A stretch of 64,000 nt of DNA, taken from Phaffia rhodozyma. Taxonomy: Eukaryota; Basidiomycota; Tremellomycetes; Cystofilobasidiales; Mrakiaceae. The translations under genes were made by a program, and so were the position numbers. Below the pieces are notes generated by a model, which ran no database searches, had not been told where the DNA came from, and saw only the letters and a program-made list of their open reading frames with translations. The DNA is taken from assembly GCA_014706385.1 (NCBI GenBank), contig JACGZH010000001.1:1116001-1180000 (forward strand). The letters run 5' to 3'. This document shows positions 45,035-61,156 of this stretch, piece after piece (the stretch's first letter is position 1; each line of letters opens with the position of its first letter).

Positions 45035-48000
45035 TATGGCACCTCCAGAAAACTCTGAAATTCCTCCCCCTCGGAGGTCACCCTCTAGAGTCAGGTTCAG
45101 CACCCTCGGTCTTACTCCACTCAAACCTATTTCGTCAGTCGTCCGTTTTTGAAGGGTTCTCTCATGATCGAATGACTCGCCTAAACATTTGCCTCTTGTG
45201 ATGATGCAACGCGCTATAGATACGAGGAGAATGAACAAGCAAAATGGGATTACGAAGCTCAAGGAGGTAAATCAGACCCGGGAACGCCCAACCTATCCGA
45301 GTGAGTTGTAGATCATTGGCCGTCGGTTGGGTAAAATTTCATCTAGAAGTTGACTTGATCTGGAGTTTTCTCCTTTCAGAGCTGCTGCTCATATACGACG
45401 AACATTATCTTTGGCATCTCTTGACACTTTTCTCTCGCTGGCAGCTCTTCCGTCGCCATCGGCATATTCGTTCACAAAGACTTCTACTCCTCTAGCTTCT
45501 ACTTCGAGCTCCACTGCTAAACAATCAGTCTTCTCTCTAGCATCCTCCCCTCCCTCGAACGATCCCTCAACTCTATCATCTCCTGTCCTAGAATACTCTG
45601 CTCTCTCATCATCTTTGGTCTTGAACGCAGAGCAGGAAGCAGATGCTCGCTTGGCTGAAATCAGAGCGCGCGACCGAATGCTTCGGATCGAACAAAGGCG
45701 AAGTGAGGCAAAGGAGTTGCTTCAAGGTGTCACTGGGGTTGTCTGGAGGCCAGCTGGAGAAGGCCCAAAAAGACCAGGAGATTGGGAAAGAGTGATGGTG
45801 TTGAGCGTCAGACTGTCTATCCGTGAGCGCAACCACTCTGTCTCGTTCAAAAGCCTTGTCTTGGTCATCTCTGATCCTCGTCCTTTGGCCCTTGGGGAAA
45901 CGAGGGTGATCAGGTAGCTTCCTGTCCGCCTATGGGCTTAGAGCTGGAGTAAACTTGATTCTGTATCTATTCAGATGCTTACGAACAAGGTCTGTTTGAA
46001 AGCCTAGCTCCAATCCTTGTTTCGCTGGAGATCCTTCAGACACTAAACTAGACTGTCTGTTGGTTGGTTGGTCGGTTGGTTGGCCGGCCGTTCCATCAAC
46101 GCTCTGCAGAAAATTTCAACCTTCCCTCTTAATTCGTTCCTTGTTTTACAAACCTGCTCTCCGACTTTCTCTACTTTTCTCAACCTTCACTCTTCTTCAT
46201 ACACTCATTCTTCACACCCTCCGACTATCTCCCCCAGCATCCTACTTGAAGAAACGTTTCGCCCACTCTCTTCGTTCGCTGCGCCGATCCACTAGTCGAT
46301 CGGAGTCTTACCTCGAGATGTTAGAGGATGGGCTAGACACTTTGGTGAGCGACGAGCCTGGTTTTGGCCCACCGGAGATAGCTTATGATGATTGGGCTGG
46401 AGAGCGAAGATGGCATGCCGCATTTGCTGGAGCAGTCGGGGCTGGTTTTGCAATCTACTGGTTGGAAAGGAAAGAGCGGGAGCGGAGAAGTGTGATTGAG
46501 TATGTACATATTTCCTGCCAAACCCTTCGAGATAGTCTTCTTGAAAGAATCAACTGACAGAGAACGCTCTCGTATCTCGGCATTACCTCACGAAGGCAAA
46601 TACTGGTTCGAGGTCTAGAAGGAGTTTGGAACGGCGTCAGCAGACGTTTTGGAATAAAGGTTCCAGGAGGTGAATTGATTCTTTTCGGGTAAGTCATATC
46701 CCTGACAAACATGCCAATTCTGTGAGTCTGAATTACCATATTGATATTTCAACTTTGTCCGATAGATTGTGTGCGGGACAGATTATGCAAAACTGGATCG
46801 TGCGTCACTACTTTTGTTATTTTGAAGTATCAATCTTTTAATGTGTGCCATCTATTCTACCACTTTGACAAACCTTAGGTTTCACCTGAACGGCTTCCCC
46901 GTTCATACGTATCCTTCATCAACGGCGCATTCCAAGGTCCTGTCGAGGCTCGGATTATTCAAGGCTCTCTCGTTAATACAGGGACTATCCCAGCGGATCA
47001 ACTACACAAATTGTTAGCCAGACGCAAAGGGTTGACACCTTTGGCAAGAAAGACGATCGAGGAACTGCTTGAGAAGGCTACGAACGGGGTTGTTCAAGGA
47101 GAAATGGGAAGTTGCATGCCTGCGTTCGTCCGACCATTTTAATCTCACCCTTCTTCCGTTATTCTCAGATCCTTGACGCAGCACTAGTGTTAAATCCTTT
47201 AAACCACAGAGCAATCCTCCATCCGATGAACGATCATTGTACTCCTATGCTTGTGAACCGATTCTTCATGGTGTTCCAACATATGCTCCCGATATACTCT
47301 GCCTTGCATCTGATTCCTCCGCTGATCCTTAAGCGAGCCCAGTTGTTCCAAGTCAGCGCAACTCCTACATTGGAAATTCTGCCCGAGAAAGACGGATGGA
47401 ACGGAGAGAAGGAGAAGGAGAGGTACGCCATTAAGGAGCGAAGAAAGCCTGGTATCAACTGGAGGGAGGTGGGCTTAACGCTTTGGAGAGGAGTCAAGGT
47501 ATATTTCTAACTACGTCTCTCTGTTGTTTCACCGCCCAACCAACTGATCTGAAGGGCTCTCCTTCAATCTTTACCTCCAGGGAACCATGCGTAGTGGAAC
47601 ATTTCTCTCTATGTTTGTCGTTATATACCATGGTCAGTCTCTGTCACAGCTAGAGCAGACATGGCCTCATGATAGCTCGTCAATTGACTCACCTTCCAAT
47701 CACGACATGATGATCAATTCAAACCTGTTGTTCGTCAACCAGGTGTAATTTGTTTGCAGCCGGTCGTATATCCATATACGAAAGGCTGGTCGCGCCGATT
47801 TATCAACTCCAAACGGTACTTCTGGCTGGCCGGCTTCTTGACACACTTCTCTCTTCTCTTTGAGAAAAAGGTGAGCAGATTCATATCGTTTCCGTTGTGA
47901 TTACCTGTTCTGAACAAGTCTCCGCTGCATTTTGTTTTCTCTGTTCAATTCCTTCGTCCAGGGCCGTCGACCTGAATTGGCGCTGTACGTTCTGCCCAGA

Positions 48001-48269
48001 GGTCTATCCTCCATGTATATCTCCCTTCGATCGAAACCAGGCGTGCCGAGGTACATCCCGTTTGAAGATGGGCTACTAGCTGCACTCGCGATGGCTATGT
48101 TGTGTGACCGGGCTCGATGGGGTGAACGTGATCTCAGTGGGCTTGTCAGAAAAGGTTCGTTTGCTGCCTATTTTCATCTAGTCTCTGTTTATCTGTATAC
48201 ACTCTCGAGATAAACACTACAAACTCACGCAAGTCCTTCTGATCTCCAGTTCTCTATCAATTCACCTGA
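45035..48269 (+). CDS. TMEM135-like multi-pass membrane protein (exon joint uncertain)
   Basis: The proposed start is MAPPENSEIPPPRRSPSRVR, followed by a Ser-rich region and a charged helix (ADARLAEIRARDRMLRIEQR). The second half is TMEM135-like: NPCFAGDPSDTKLDC (Cys box), a hydrophobic segment near LSLLFSTFTLLHTLILHTL, AFAGAVGAGFAIYWLERKER, GGELILFGLCAGQIMQNWIV, LDAALVLNPLNHRAILHPMN, MFVVIYHGVICLQPVVYPY and PELALYVLPRGLSSMYISLR. TMEM135 proteins affect peroxisomes, mitochondria and fat storage. The joint at 45820-46060 is ambiguous. A donor at 45916 with an acceptor at about 46002 gives one protein. A donor at 45823 gives a separate upstream protein ending SLEILQTLN (TAG 46049), leaving no ATG for the TMEM135 part. 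I favour one gene. Confidence 0.6.
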
Positions 48270-50442
48270 TGGGGATATGTTTTCTCTCCCCTTGAACATG
48301 TCGCAGTTGTCATTTTCCTTATCAACCAGTCCATTTCAACCGTAGGAACACATTCCCATTCCGTTCTAGCTTTCTTGTTGTACTTGTGGATGTCGTGTAC
48401 TCTAGCTCCATCGCTGTTTCTTCTGTACATTGGACCGACTCTGAAGTTGCGTTATCACCCTATAACCTGCTTACGTGACTTCCTGTACTTATATTGTGCT
48501 GGATAGTGTTTCCGTACAAAGTATGGTGCAATGTCTATTTCTCACTTGTCCAAGCGAAAAGTCCGCATGAAACTCGGTAGAAATCTACAATCATCGGCTT
48601 TCGAGTCCGACAGCATCAGCCAGGATGATCAATCCGGAAGCCAGCTCTGTGCTTATCTTTGACACCGCTATGTGGAAATCTTGAGGAAGGATTAGAATGG
48701 AAGCGCTGCCGAGCAAACGGGAGGCTCGACCGCTCTTTCGAAGCCTCCTCAACGTACGAAGGAGAGGAATATTCCGGTCTTACAAGACGACAATGCGCCA
48801 ATTTTTACCCCACAGAACACAAGTATTTGTTGATGTAGAGCGGCTACAGTCTTGAGTTGCGTCGGTTTTCAGCTTCCAGCCCGAAAGACGGACAAGTGTT
48901 TTTGTCAAGGAATGAAGATACACCAAAGGAGAGCTGCGACGCAGGCGATCATGATGTTCCAAGACCACGTTATATAAGAAGCCTCTCGAGCACAAACATG
49001 GTGCAGCAATGTGGAACAGGGGTTGACAGGATGGATAGGATCGAAAAGATAAATAGAGAACAAGGGTCGAGCGCTGTTCAACCATCAAACGAATATCACA
49101 TGGATAGCGAGATTAAAACTCGACTCGGCAGAGAGAAGATCAATGCTTTGTTTGATCTCTTTTGTCGTTATCATTTTGTTGAACAAGACTGTATACACCC
49201 GAGATTTTGTGCTATTGAGCTTAGTTTTATCAGCAAAAAAGACACTCTCGATAGAGGGTTCCTGGCCAAGACGATGAGAAGAAGCATGGTATGGACAAGG
49301 GATGGGTCAATACAAGAGCCTATTCATAGATAAGATAAGACAACGACAAACGACCGTCAAGGGAACTCTAGCAGCTCTGCTGCCTTCTGTTCTTCTCCGA
49401 CCTCTCCATCCACTCCACTCTTCGCAGTTAAGCGAAAAAGCTGTTCAAATCGTAGGAGGTTGTGTTTATGTTTTTCTCTGGTGTAGATGTGAGCAGACAG
49501 AACAGATACAAATAAAGGGAGTAGAGCGGACGGTCAATCGGACTAGATAAAGTCTGATAATGACGGAATGACTGATTATGTAATTCCCCAATGTCGTCTA
49601 GATTGCTCCCGATGGACAGATCATAAAAATTTGGCCAGCAAACCATGATAATTAACGAACATATAGTCATACGCGCCGCTCATGGTGTGCCAGAGGAAAC
49701 GATGATATGATTTTGACAGATGTCGTGAGAAACCTAGAAGGGAGGAAGAACAACTAGAAGAAGACTAGAAGGACGTCTGCCGGTACATAAGCTGCTCAGG
49801 TCTACAAAACTGTTAACCTGAAAAGAACAACACAAACCTACCTGAGACCTATTCTTACAAATAAGAGAAACTAAGAGGACAGTGAAGGGTAGAGCAGCGC
49901 ACGTTCAAAGGGGACGTGCAAGAAAATGCTTTTTAAGATGAAAATTCAGTCCGCGAGCGCAAGACTGAATAACAGAGTTTCTAGAGGTCGAAAGTCCCAA
50001 AAGAACAAATGAATGAGATATATCGTCAGCCATTCGACCTAACATTCAAATCTCATCAACTGCCTGGCCGATTTTATATCCCGATAGATGAACTCTCGAG
50101 TTCTTTTCTCAGAAGGCTTCATTTGGTTGATGACGATCGAGGCTACTTCAGGTTGCGATCGAACACAGCCATAAACACGTGATCACAACGATTATGTAAT
50201 CCTCCCAGTCTCGACGTGGAAGGCGTCGATCTCATCTCTGCTCATCAAAGAACAGAACACTTCTTCCTTTCCTTCCTCTCCTCCTCCTCACCACCACCCA
50301 TCACTTCTTCCTCTGCCTTGTCTTTGTCGTATTTTGGCTGCTCAGCTTTGAGAGTTAGACATCCTTCTTCGTACGCGAAACAAAGAACCCAATTAGATAC
50401 CAAAAACAGAAACCTACCCAACCCCCCATCTCTATCTATATC
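48270..50442. other. Gene-poor 2.2 kb stretch; one weak open frame
   Basis: The longest spacer in the window. A 158-codon open frame (48857-49333, plus) includes REKINALFDLFCRYHF and EQDCIHPRFCAIELSF, vaguely like the middle-homology region of fungal transcription factors. An open stretch just upstream (about 48628-48837) contains LEEGLEWKRCRANGRLD. No zinc cluster, intron pattern or full domain is visible. A decayed gene, a lineage-specific gene or chance are all possible. The last 300 bp are the CDC48 promoter, with a CACGTG at 50176-50181. Confidence 0.3.
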
Positions 50443-53862
<3,420 letters not shown>

Positions 53863-54201
53863 ATGAGTGAGGGGTAGATTAAAAAGCATCAGCGTTATTC
53901 TCTTCCTTTTGTCCCTGTAGGATTTTTTCAATCAGAGTGTGGTTCATCTGATTCTTGTTCCATCAGCTCTTCCCTTTATCCCTTGTTTCTGCTAGATTAT
54001 CATTGTCTATGGCTCTGTGTCTTTGCTATCTATCTCTTCATTCTTCTTCATTACCAATTCTTCCATCAAACTCAACTGTATCTTGAATGAACTTACTTCG
54101 CGAGCACCCTGGCTTCCACCGGTTACTAACCTTAAACTCTTCAATGTGGACAAGTTCTATATTCATCATGCGCTGTTTCCCACCCATCATCAACAGAAAC
54201 A
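53863..54201. other. Intergenic, no gene seen
   Basis: CDC48 3' end and short upstream region of the DUF3605 gene; T-rich, no recognised element. Confidence 0.45.
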
Positions 54202-55639
54202 ATGACGATCTCGAAATCGCTACCTTATTCGTCCACGATCAAGTTTGGCCCAAAGCTTCATCCTGCTCCTTCTGACATCGAAGGATTACCGACCAAGGAG
54301 GATATTGAATCTTACCCGGTGATGTTCACCTGGGAGGAACTCAAAAAAATTATCAAGATCGGGTGGGGAGATCTTTCTTCTTCCTCTTTGAGTGAGATGA
54401 TCGAGATCTAAAACACTCCGGACTATTGTCTCTCGTACATGGTGGCTGGTTGGATGCACATCAAATGACACAGGGACTTGGCGCTCTTGAAACGCCCTAA
54501 GCAACTACAGAAGATCTATGACGAGTGGTCATTGAAGATGAAGGCTGATTTTGGAGGATCAACGGGTTTGTTACTCTCTATTCTTTCGACTGGTTTCTTC
54601 TTCTCCTTGCACCACTTTTGTTTTGGTTTCGTAATCGAAACCGCTTTCTATCCGAGGAGTGAAGAGAGGAGAAGGAGAGAGGCGTTTGAAAAGGGGGATA
54701 TCAAAAGCTTACTCACGCTCCTCCTAGACGTATCACATAAATGAATCGATCCACGTCTTTGACTGACCACGTCCTGTATCGCCGGGGAGTTTGTATGTTC
54801 CCTTGTCGAAATTCATCCGTACCACAGAATCTTACCTTCTTAATAAGCGAGTCTTTTTCGTGGACAAGTCTTCACCCAAACCGGACGAGTCCTTCGATCG
54901 GTCTACTCCAGAATCTCGATTTTGTATCATTGCGAATGGTATATTCTGCCGTTTTCATACTATGTCTTCCTCAAATTATTTGTTGATTATGTTATAATGA
55001 TTGATATATACAGACTGGCCTTACTCCACACCTCGATCGGTCACCCATTTCTTGATCTGGACTCCCTTACCCCTCGTTTCCAAATCTCAAATGACACCCG
55101 AGATTGAACAGGATGGCGTCACAGGGTTTACCGGAGTGGAGGGCGATGAGAAGGGAGGGATCAGAGGGAAGGAAGGTGATGTCCGTTGGGAAATGGGAAT
55201 GTTTGTTAACGATAGATGGAATCCTGATGATTGCGGTGCGTGCTCCTTCTCGACATCTTCGTCCTTCTTTGCTGTCGTTGTTCTATCCTGGCTGATATGG
55301 ATTCGACTTGCTTCTTTTATATGGCCCGAAACAGAAACTATCTGGGTGGGTGGTTATGAATCTCGAATATCTTTAAGGATAAGCCTTTCAAACAAAACGT
55401 ATTTCACAAGGTACTAACGATATTTCTCTCTTGCATTTGGATATATGTTCTCCCCTTCTATATCAGTTCCTCAACCCGCCAAGGCTTCAGAGCGTCAAGG
55501 TTCGTTGATGTCGTCATGTGAACTTTGCCCACTTTCAGAACCTGACCGTCGTTGCTCTTACTCATCGAATACACGCGTGCAGTTGCTTCCCCACTATCAC
55601 GTCTTTGCGCGTAGAAAATCCCAGCCTACTGTGGATTAG
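54202..55639 (+). CDS. DUF3605 protein (N-acetylglucosamine-induced protein 1-like)
   Basis: Many short exons. Start MTISKSLPYSSTIKFGPKLH at 54202. Exons give YPVMFTWEELKKII, then DLALLKRPKQLQKIYDEWSL with KMKADFG, DYLLNKRVFFVDKS-like text near 54830, FCIIANDWPYSTPRSVTHFL with IWTPLPL, ETIWFLNPPRLQSVK and LLPHYHVFARR. The order (F.W.EL..LI..GDL..L.R...Q...Y..W, then NDWPYG...H...W.K.P, then W..N...L.SV....H.HV) is that of DUF3605, a fungal and actinobacterial family induced by GlcNAc in Candida. The reaction is unknown. Exon joints in the 54550-54800 and 55350-55560 parts are approximate. Stop at 55637. Confidence 0.7.
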
Positions 55640-55947
55640 AGTTTGGATGTACTTGAGAATGTGGGAGATTGTAAATGTGATGTTGTCATATCATGATAGA
55701 AATGGCCGTTTGTACACATATATAAGGTATAGCTAGAGAGCAGAAGTGCAGGTGAAGAATATGGCCAGAACAAAGAATGAAGAGAAGAGGGATGCGTATG
55801 TGCAAGTGTGAGGGAACAGCAGGATATAATCAACTAAATGTTAAGCAGGAAGGTTACGGTGGCCAGAAGAGAGGGCTTCTAGATGTCTAGATACGAGAAA
55901 GCGTTGCTTCAGAGGAACAATTCATCTGAGCAACATAGATGGCATCT
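55640..55947. other. Convergent 3' spacer, no gene seen
   Basis: Lies between the DUF3605 gene (plus) and the unrecognised minus gene. No distinct element. Confidence 0.45.
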
Positions 55948-57204
55948 TCATCGTTTCCCGACTTTCCCGTCTAGCAGATGTCGATATGTCAGGTATGATG
56001 CAGGTCTTGGTTCAGTATCCGCCAAATTGGCGTCTGGAGATTGTCTCGCAAGTTCTTCGGTTTCCAATATGGAAGCAATCACTTGCTTTTTTAGTTCTGT
56101 GGTAGATGGCGCCTGGCTCGACAACTTGATTTCGCTTTGTTCTTCAGCCTCAATTTCTTCAAACTTTGGCGAAACGTTATCGACCAAATAATCCGAGTTG
56201 GAATCTGGGTAGATATCCGAAGAAACATCGAGCGACGGTATACCCACTGCCAATGTTCGAACGGCGGCGCCAGAGAGTCAAAGATGGGATTAGTACATGC
56301 GTACATCATCGAAAGATTTACATAGAGCGATGTCGATGGAAATTTGTTTCTTGATCTTCTTTTCTAGGAGACGCCAGTGAAAATGTGTGACAATAACTCA
56401 CACGATGCTGATTTTGAGGGTCTTGCAATGATCAACTTGTTCACTTCGGGGTCTACCTTCTTCAAGTTCTTCCGATCCACGGCGGACAATCCGTTCCGCC
56501 ATACTTCCAACTTTGCATTATACCGCTCCTTTGCTACTGCCGCTTTCAACATATAAAACTGCAAGACAGATGTACAGAGAAAACAGTTCAAGCTACTGCT
56601 CTCATGACCGGGCTAACAGATTGAAAAGATAACAGGAAGTACGAACCTCTTTCATTTCCTTGTCCAGCGTGTATCCCCAAGATTGATCGCCTTTAATGGG
56701 GAGAGTTCCGGTGACTGCGTCCAGCTTGAACATTCCTTCGGCAGTCGGAGGCGGTGAAGGTGGTTTATCGACTTTTATAGCTGTTTGTTATACAGGTCCA
56801 AAGTTCCGTTCGAGTCCCAGACGCAAGAGTAACAGTCAGAATCTGAATTCCTTTCTATCTCAACTCACTCTCCAGGTTGTCCATCCTCATGAAATCCAGC
56901 GGACAAATCAGACTCGACACGGTCTGAAGACGTACGCATTATTGTAGAGCTTGATGAAGAAGTATCTATTGTATCAAGCTGGTTTCTCGAACGACCTCTG
57001 TTGATGATCACGAAGAAAGCACAGGATCGCGTTAGTGAAACGGATGAGACGTATTGAGAACCTTCAAAGCAGGTAAGGAGGATGGCCGTGAACGGACAAA
57101 GACAAAGCTTCACGCGCCGTCATTATCAGAGGAAACTTGTTCTTCCCGATCTGTTTTGTCAAGAACGGGTTTAGAACAGGTCGGAAGGTGTTGGGTCCCG
57201 ACAT
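55948..57204 (-). CDS. Protein of unknown function, charged, possibly mitochondrial or nuclear
   Basis: On the minus strand exon 1 reads MSGPNTFRPVLNPFLTKQIG, then KNKFPLIMTAREALSLSVHG. Later exons give PPSPPPTAEGMFKLDAVTG, DQSWGYTLDKEMKE, FYMLKAAVAKERYNAKLEVW and SAVDRKNLKKVDPEVNKLII. The last exon is acidic (PKFEEIEAEEQSEIKLSSQ). There is no membrane segment or signal peptide. NPFLxxxxGKNKFPxxxxREA resembles the start of fungal mitoribosomal mL59-type proteins, but the body does not follow through. Introns were placed from gt/ag sites that keep the frame open. I do not recognise the family. Confidence 0.5.
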
Positions 57205-57486
57205 CGTAATTTCTTGATCTGGTGGATGTCGAAAGAGGGAAGAATAACCGAGTGGCCGAGTAAGCAAGTAAGTATATGGAAATCAGCGGTGGAAGGGTGA
57301 CTACCCATCGTGTGATCACTCACTACAGTCCACTTCAACGATCTAAACCAGAACTTCTTAAATTCATTTATCATCAATACTATGGCCCAGGAAGTGTGTA
57401 ATAATTATGGTATGAGAGGGATTGAAAAGAAAAGAGTGGAGACAGCTTCCGTAGCTGGTTTTATGTTATTATAGTCTATTTTGTCT

Positions 57487-60400
57487 CTATTTTTGATAAT
57501 ACACCGATTCCTTGACCTCTTGTCCCTCCTTTTCGTTCAGAACCATACCCAACACAGGTATCTCATCCCTCGAGATGACAACAGTTTCTGTCGATTCTGC
57601 GGCTGAATGTAGAGGCTTCTCTCCATCGCGCTCGCTTGTCTCCTTATGTTCTACAGCATCCGGCTTTTCTGAAGCCGATCTCGATTTACTGGTTCGTCGA
57701 ACGCCTATGACTCGAATAGGACGAAGTAGGGTGACTGTGAGTATCACACCGATCATGCCAAAGGCGAAAGCAGTCCACCTAGTAACAGCACAAGGAATCA
57801 GAAGGTTGAGTAGTCAGTTTACATTCAGGCTCAGATATAAGATAGAACGCAACTGAACACGCGGTTCAAGGAACAAGAAAGAAAATCATACTAACTGGGC
57901 AGCTTGAAGACCTTCGAGAAGAGACTCCTTAGGGATGTTACTGTTGCCACTATCGGGTATGACACCTAGTGATATGGATGACTTGGAAGCCACTGCATCG
58001 TTCACCACTCCAGTCACAGCCAGTCCAATTGCCACCCCAAGCTAGAGATGAAAACACGGTTCGAGAGAGGTAAACATTGATGTCAATGACTATTCTCTTT
58101 CTCGATACAAAAGATAGAAAGGATTCAGAAGAGGTGTATGACGAACCTGCATCATGACTTGAAGCATTCCCGCAGCGAGTGATTGTTCACTAGGTTTAGC
58201 AATGCTTGAGACGCTATAAATCAAGGTGGAAATAATCTTGTATCGTCAGATGATATCTCAGATGATGCTCAAGACGAGATTATGAAGGAGAGCTACAGCA
58301 ATGAACTCTATGAAAGGTTTCTGAGAAAAAGACGACTTACTAAATTGAGCTCGTAGCAAAGATGAAATCAGCGCCAAAAACGCTAATGATCATGGCAGGG
58401 AAAGCCCATTGCCAGTACGGATCCTCAGGCCGGCAAAGCGCCATGCACATGGCGGCGAACTGAAAAAGAGAATAGAACAGGGAGTTAGTAGAGTTGGACT
58501 TTGAGGAAAGCTACATCATGCGATGGAAGCGCAAGCCAGACTTACCGATGCTCCTAGAGACCCGATGGTGAGCAAGGTCCAGCCGTAAACGTAAGGTACG
58601 ACCAGTGTGAACACCAAGCACACCATAATGCCGGACACTGCTGTAGGAAGGAATCGAATCATTGTCAGGATTGGAGATAGACCTTGGTAATCTTGGAAGA
58701 ACTAAAGGCAAAAGAGGCCGAGATAGTGAATCGAAGCAGTATGATGCTCCGTCGGTCAGCATCCACTTTGCAAAGACATGAGACAGACGAGTGAAGAGGA
58801 GCCTCACAAGTGTAGCGTGGTAAAGCATCGGCTGGAAAGCACACCATCCGACAAATACAACGGCCAAATTGACGGCCAACCGACCCCGAGTCCAAATCTC
58901 CAATGGCATCAACGGTTTCAGACTGAATCTCGAAGATCGCACCAAAAGATCTTCCCAAGCTATGAAAGCTCCAATTAATAAGATGGAGAGAACCAGAGTG
59001 GCAAGAACATCTAGAGAAAACAGGAATCGAATCGAATGCGAAAGTCAAAGTGAAGGATTTTCAAATGTAAGAAGCCTGATGACAGATGAAAATGATTTCG
59101 ACGCAGACCAAGAAATTTATAATAAATCTTACAGGGAGTCTTCCAGCCATTAGAAGCAGAGGGTCCAGAGCTCAAGGCAAAGACAAGAAGGGTTAACCCA
59201 GATGTAGAAAGCAGACCCCCAAGCCAGTCCACTCGCTTGTCTCGGGTTGGGTCTAACCTGATCCTTGGAATGAAGATACTACCTAGGGCGACTGTTCAAG
59301 ACGAATCGTTGAAACAATCAGCTGATAATTCCATCTATTTTTCAACGAATAAGTCGAACTGTTATCTATCAAGGTAGCAAGTACTCACAAGGGATAACGG
59401 AGATACCGGCCGTGAACCAAAACACACCTCTCCAGGACGCAGGCGAATATTGTGTAAAGACACCTAGGGTTGGCAATTCAGATTAAAACGTGAAAACCAA
59501 CTTGCTCAATCAATGTTCGCGAGTCTAATAAATTTTAAGGAAGAAACAGAAGTAAGAGCCGCGAGCGTACCTCCAAAGATTGAACCAAAGCCAGAACCGA
59601 TAGGAGCTCCAGCCGAGAAACAAGCGAAGGCGAGCGACCGAGCACGAGTACCAGGTGGGAAGGTCTCCGTGATGATTCCGGCAGCGGCGGGAACGGATGC
59701 TGCTGCGCCTACACCCTATGAGTTTCCATCAAAATCCCGAGTGTACGGAAAAGAGAAGAGAGAAGAACGACATCAGTTGGGAGGTGACCTCTTGAGTGAC
59801 AAAGGTCTATGGACATACCTGGAGGGCTCGAAAGATTGAGATTTGTATGAGAGATTGGGAAAGGGCAGCCGCTATGTTCTGTGAAACCGCGGTGTCGTTA
59901 GATTATCCATCAAAGCAGTCTTCCGCTAAACGGGAAACGGAGAACCCCGATGTGCGTACAAAGATACAGAAGCATGCGATCCCTCCTAGGTAGGCATATT
60001 TTCTTCCATATAAGTCTGCCAGCTTACCCCAAAGCAACAGCAGGCATCCCTAGAACGATAATATGTGAAATGACATCAGATAACGATCGTCAAACAGACC
60101 TTCAAGAATGTAAGTGTGGAGACGAACGAAAGCAAGGGCGTAGGCGGTGACTGGCCATTGGAGATCGGCTTGGGATATGCCGAGTTCTTCGGCGATAGAT
60201 GGTAATGCGACGTTGATGGATGTGTTACTAGCAGAAAGGAGACATGAAGGATGGAAAAGGAGCAATGCTGCGGCGTTAGCGGCGCTGAGGAATCATGTGA
60301 AGAGTAAAAGACGGAGAGGTAGATAGTTGGATGGACTTACTTCATAATATTGAGAATCATGGTCAAGCTGACGGCAAACTGTCATTAGGTTTCCGTTCAG

Positions 60401-60602
60401 GCAGGTGAACATTCGAAAAACAAGGAGGTGATCAGGTATGAGCTCAAGTGTGCGGACGAAGCGCGTCGCAAAAGTGAATTGTGAGATAAAGACATACAAT
60501 AAGAATCAGATTCGAGGCTGTCAGGCTGCCCGAGACTGCCTTCAAGGATCCACTCTCGAGATCCCTCTCTTCTGCTAAGGATGATGCTTTTGCGGCGGTC
60601 AT
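57487..60602 (-). CDS. MFS drug:H+ antiporter, DHA2 type
   Basis: On the minus strand start MTAAKASSLAEERDLESGSL, then SNLILI. TM1 and loop: SASNTSINVALPSIAEELGI and SQADLQWPVTAYALAF, typical of DHA2/14-TM exporters. Further on come KLADLYGRK (A motif), a conserved proline/glycine segment APIGSGFGSIFGG (motif C type), SWRGVFWFTAGISVIPYALG, LPTAVSGIMVCLVFTLVVPY, SIAKPSEQSLAAGMLQVMMQ and FAFGMIGVILTVTLLRPIRV, then a charged cytosolic tail of about 70 residues ending VYYQK (TAG 57489-57487). These proteins export drugs, amino-acid analogues or metabolites using the proton gradient. Substrate unknown. At least ten exons. Its start faces PFD6 across 554 bp. Confidence 0.88.
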
Positions 60603-61156
60603 TGCAAGTCACTATACGACTTGTCGAAGTAAACGAAAGTTGGGTGGGTGGCACGCTCAAAAAAGGCGATCTATTTATGACTTGTGTCCGGAGGAGTCAA
60701 AACGAACCATGTTGAACGAGTCATCAGTCCACATCGGTCAATTTCAGAAGTGTGAGAAATTGACCCACATACCAATCAAACTTGGGTGAACAGACCAATC
60801 AGGAGACCCCACTGAAATTCTTGCTATCTCGCGATCACTGGTACAGACTACGAGGTTGTGAGAATGTATGTGTGTTGGACGTATGTTGGATGTGTGTCAA
60901 ATAGACGATATTTGTTTGCTAAACATTCCCAGAGAGTTTCGAAGGAGCTCCGAAAAATTCGGCCAAAAATTCGCTATCTAATCTCGGCTCCGATTTGATC
61001 GGCAGCTGTCGGCCGAGGTCAGATCACAGGTCACGTGTATGTAACATTCACCTGGCCGGTTACACAACTCTTGCTATTCGTTGTCGCTCCTTCTCTTCAG
61101 ACTTGTTGATCGTCATCATCTTCCGGCATCCATCCTCTATTAGTTCACGAGCGGTA
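60603..61156. promoter_or_regulatory. Divergent promoter MFS/PFD6 with CACGTG
   Basis: Contains CACGTG at 61032-61037 and an imperfect tgtatgtgtgttgga-type repeat (about 60863-60898). No gene seen. Confidence 0.45.

Noticed and set aside
59513..59839. Plus-strand frame of 108 codons
   Set aside because: Opposite MFS transporter exons whose membrane motifs are clear on the minus strand.
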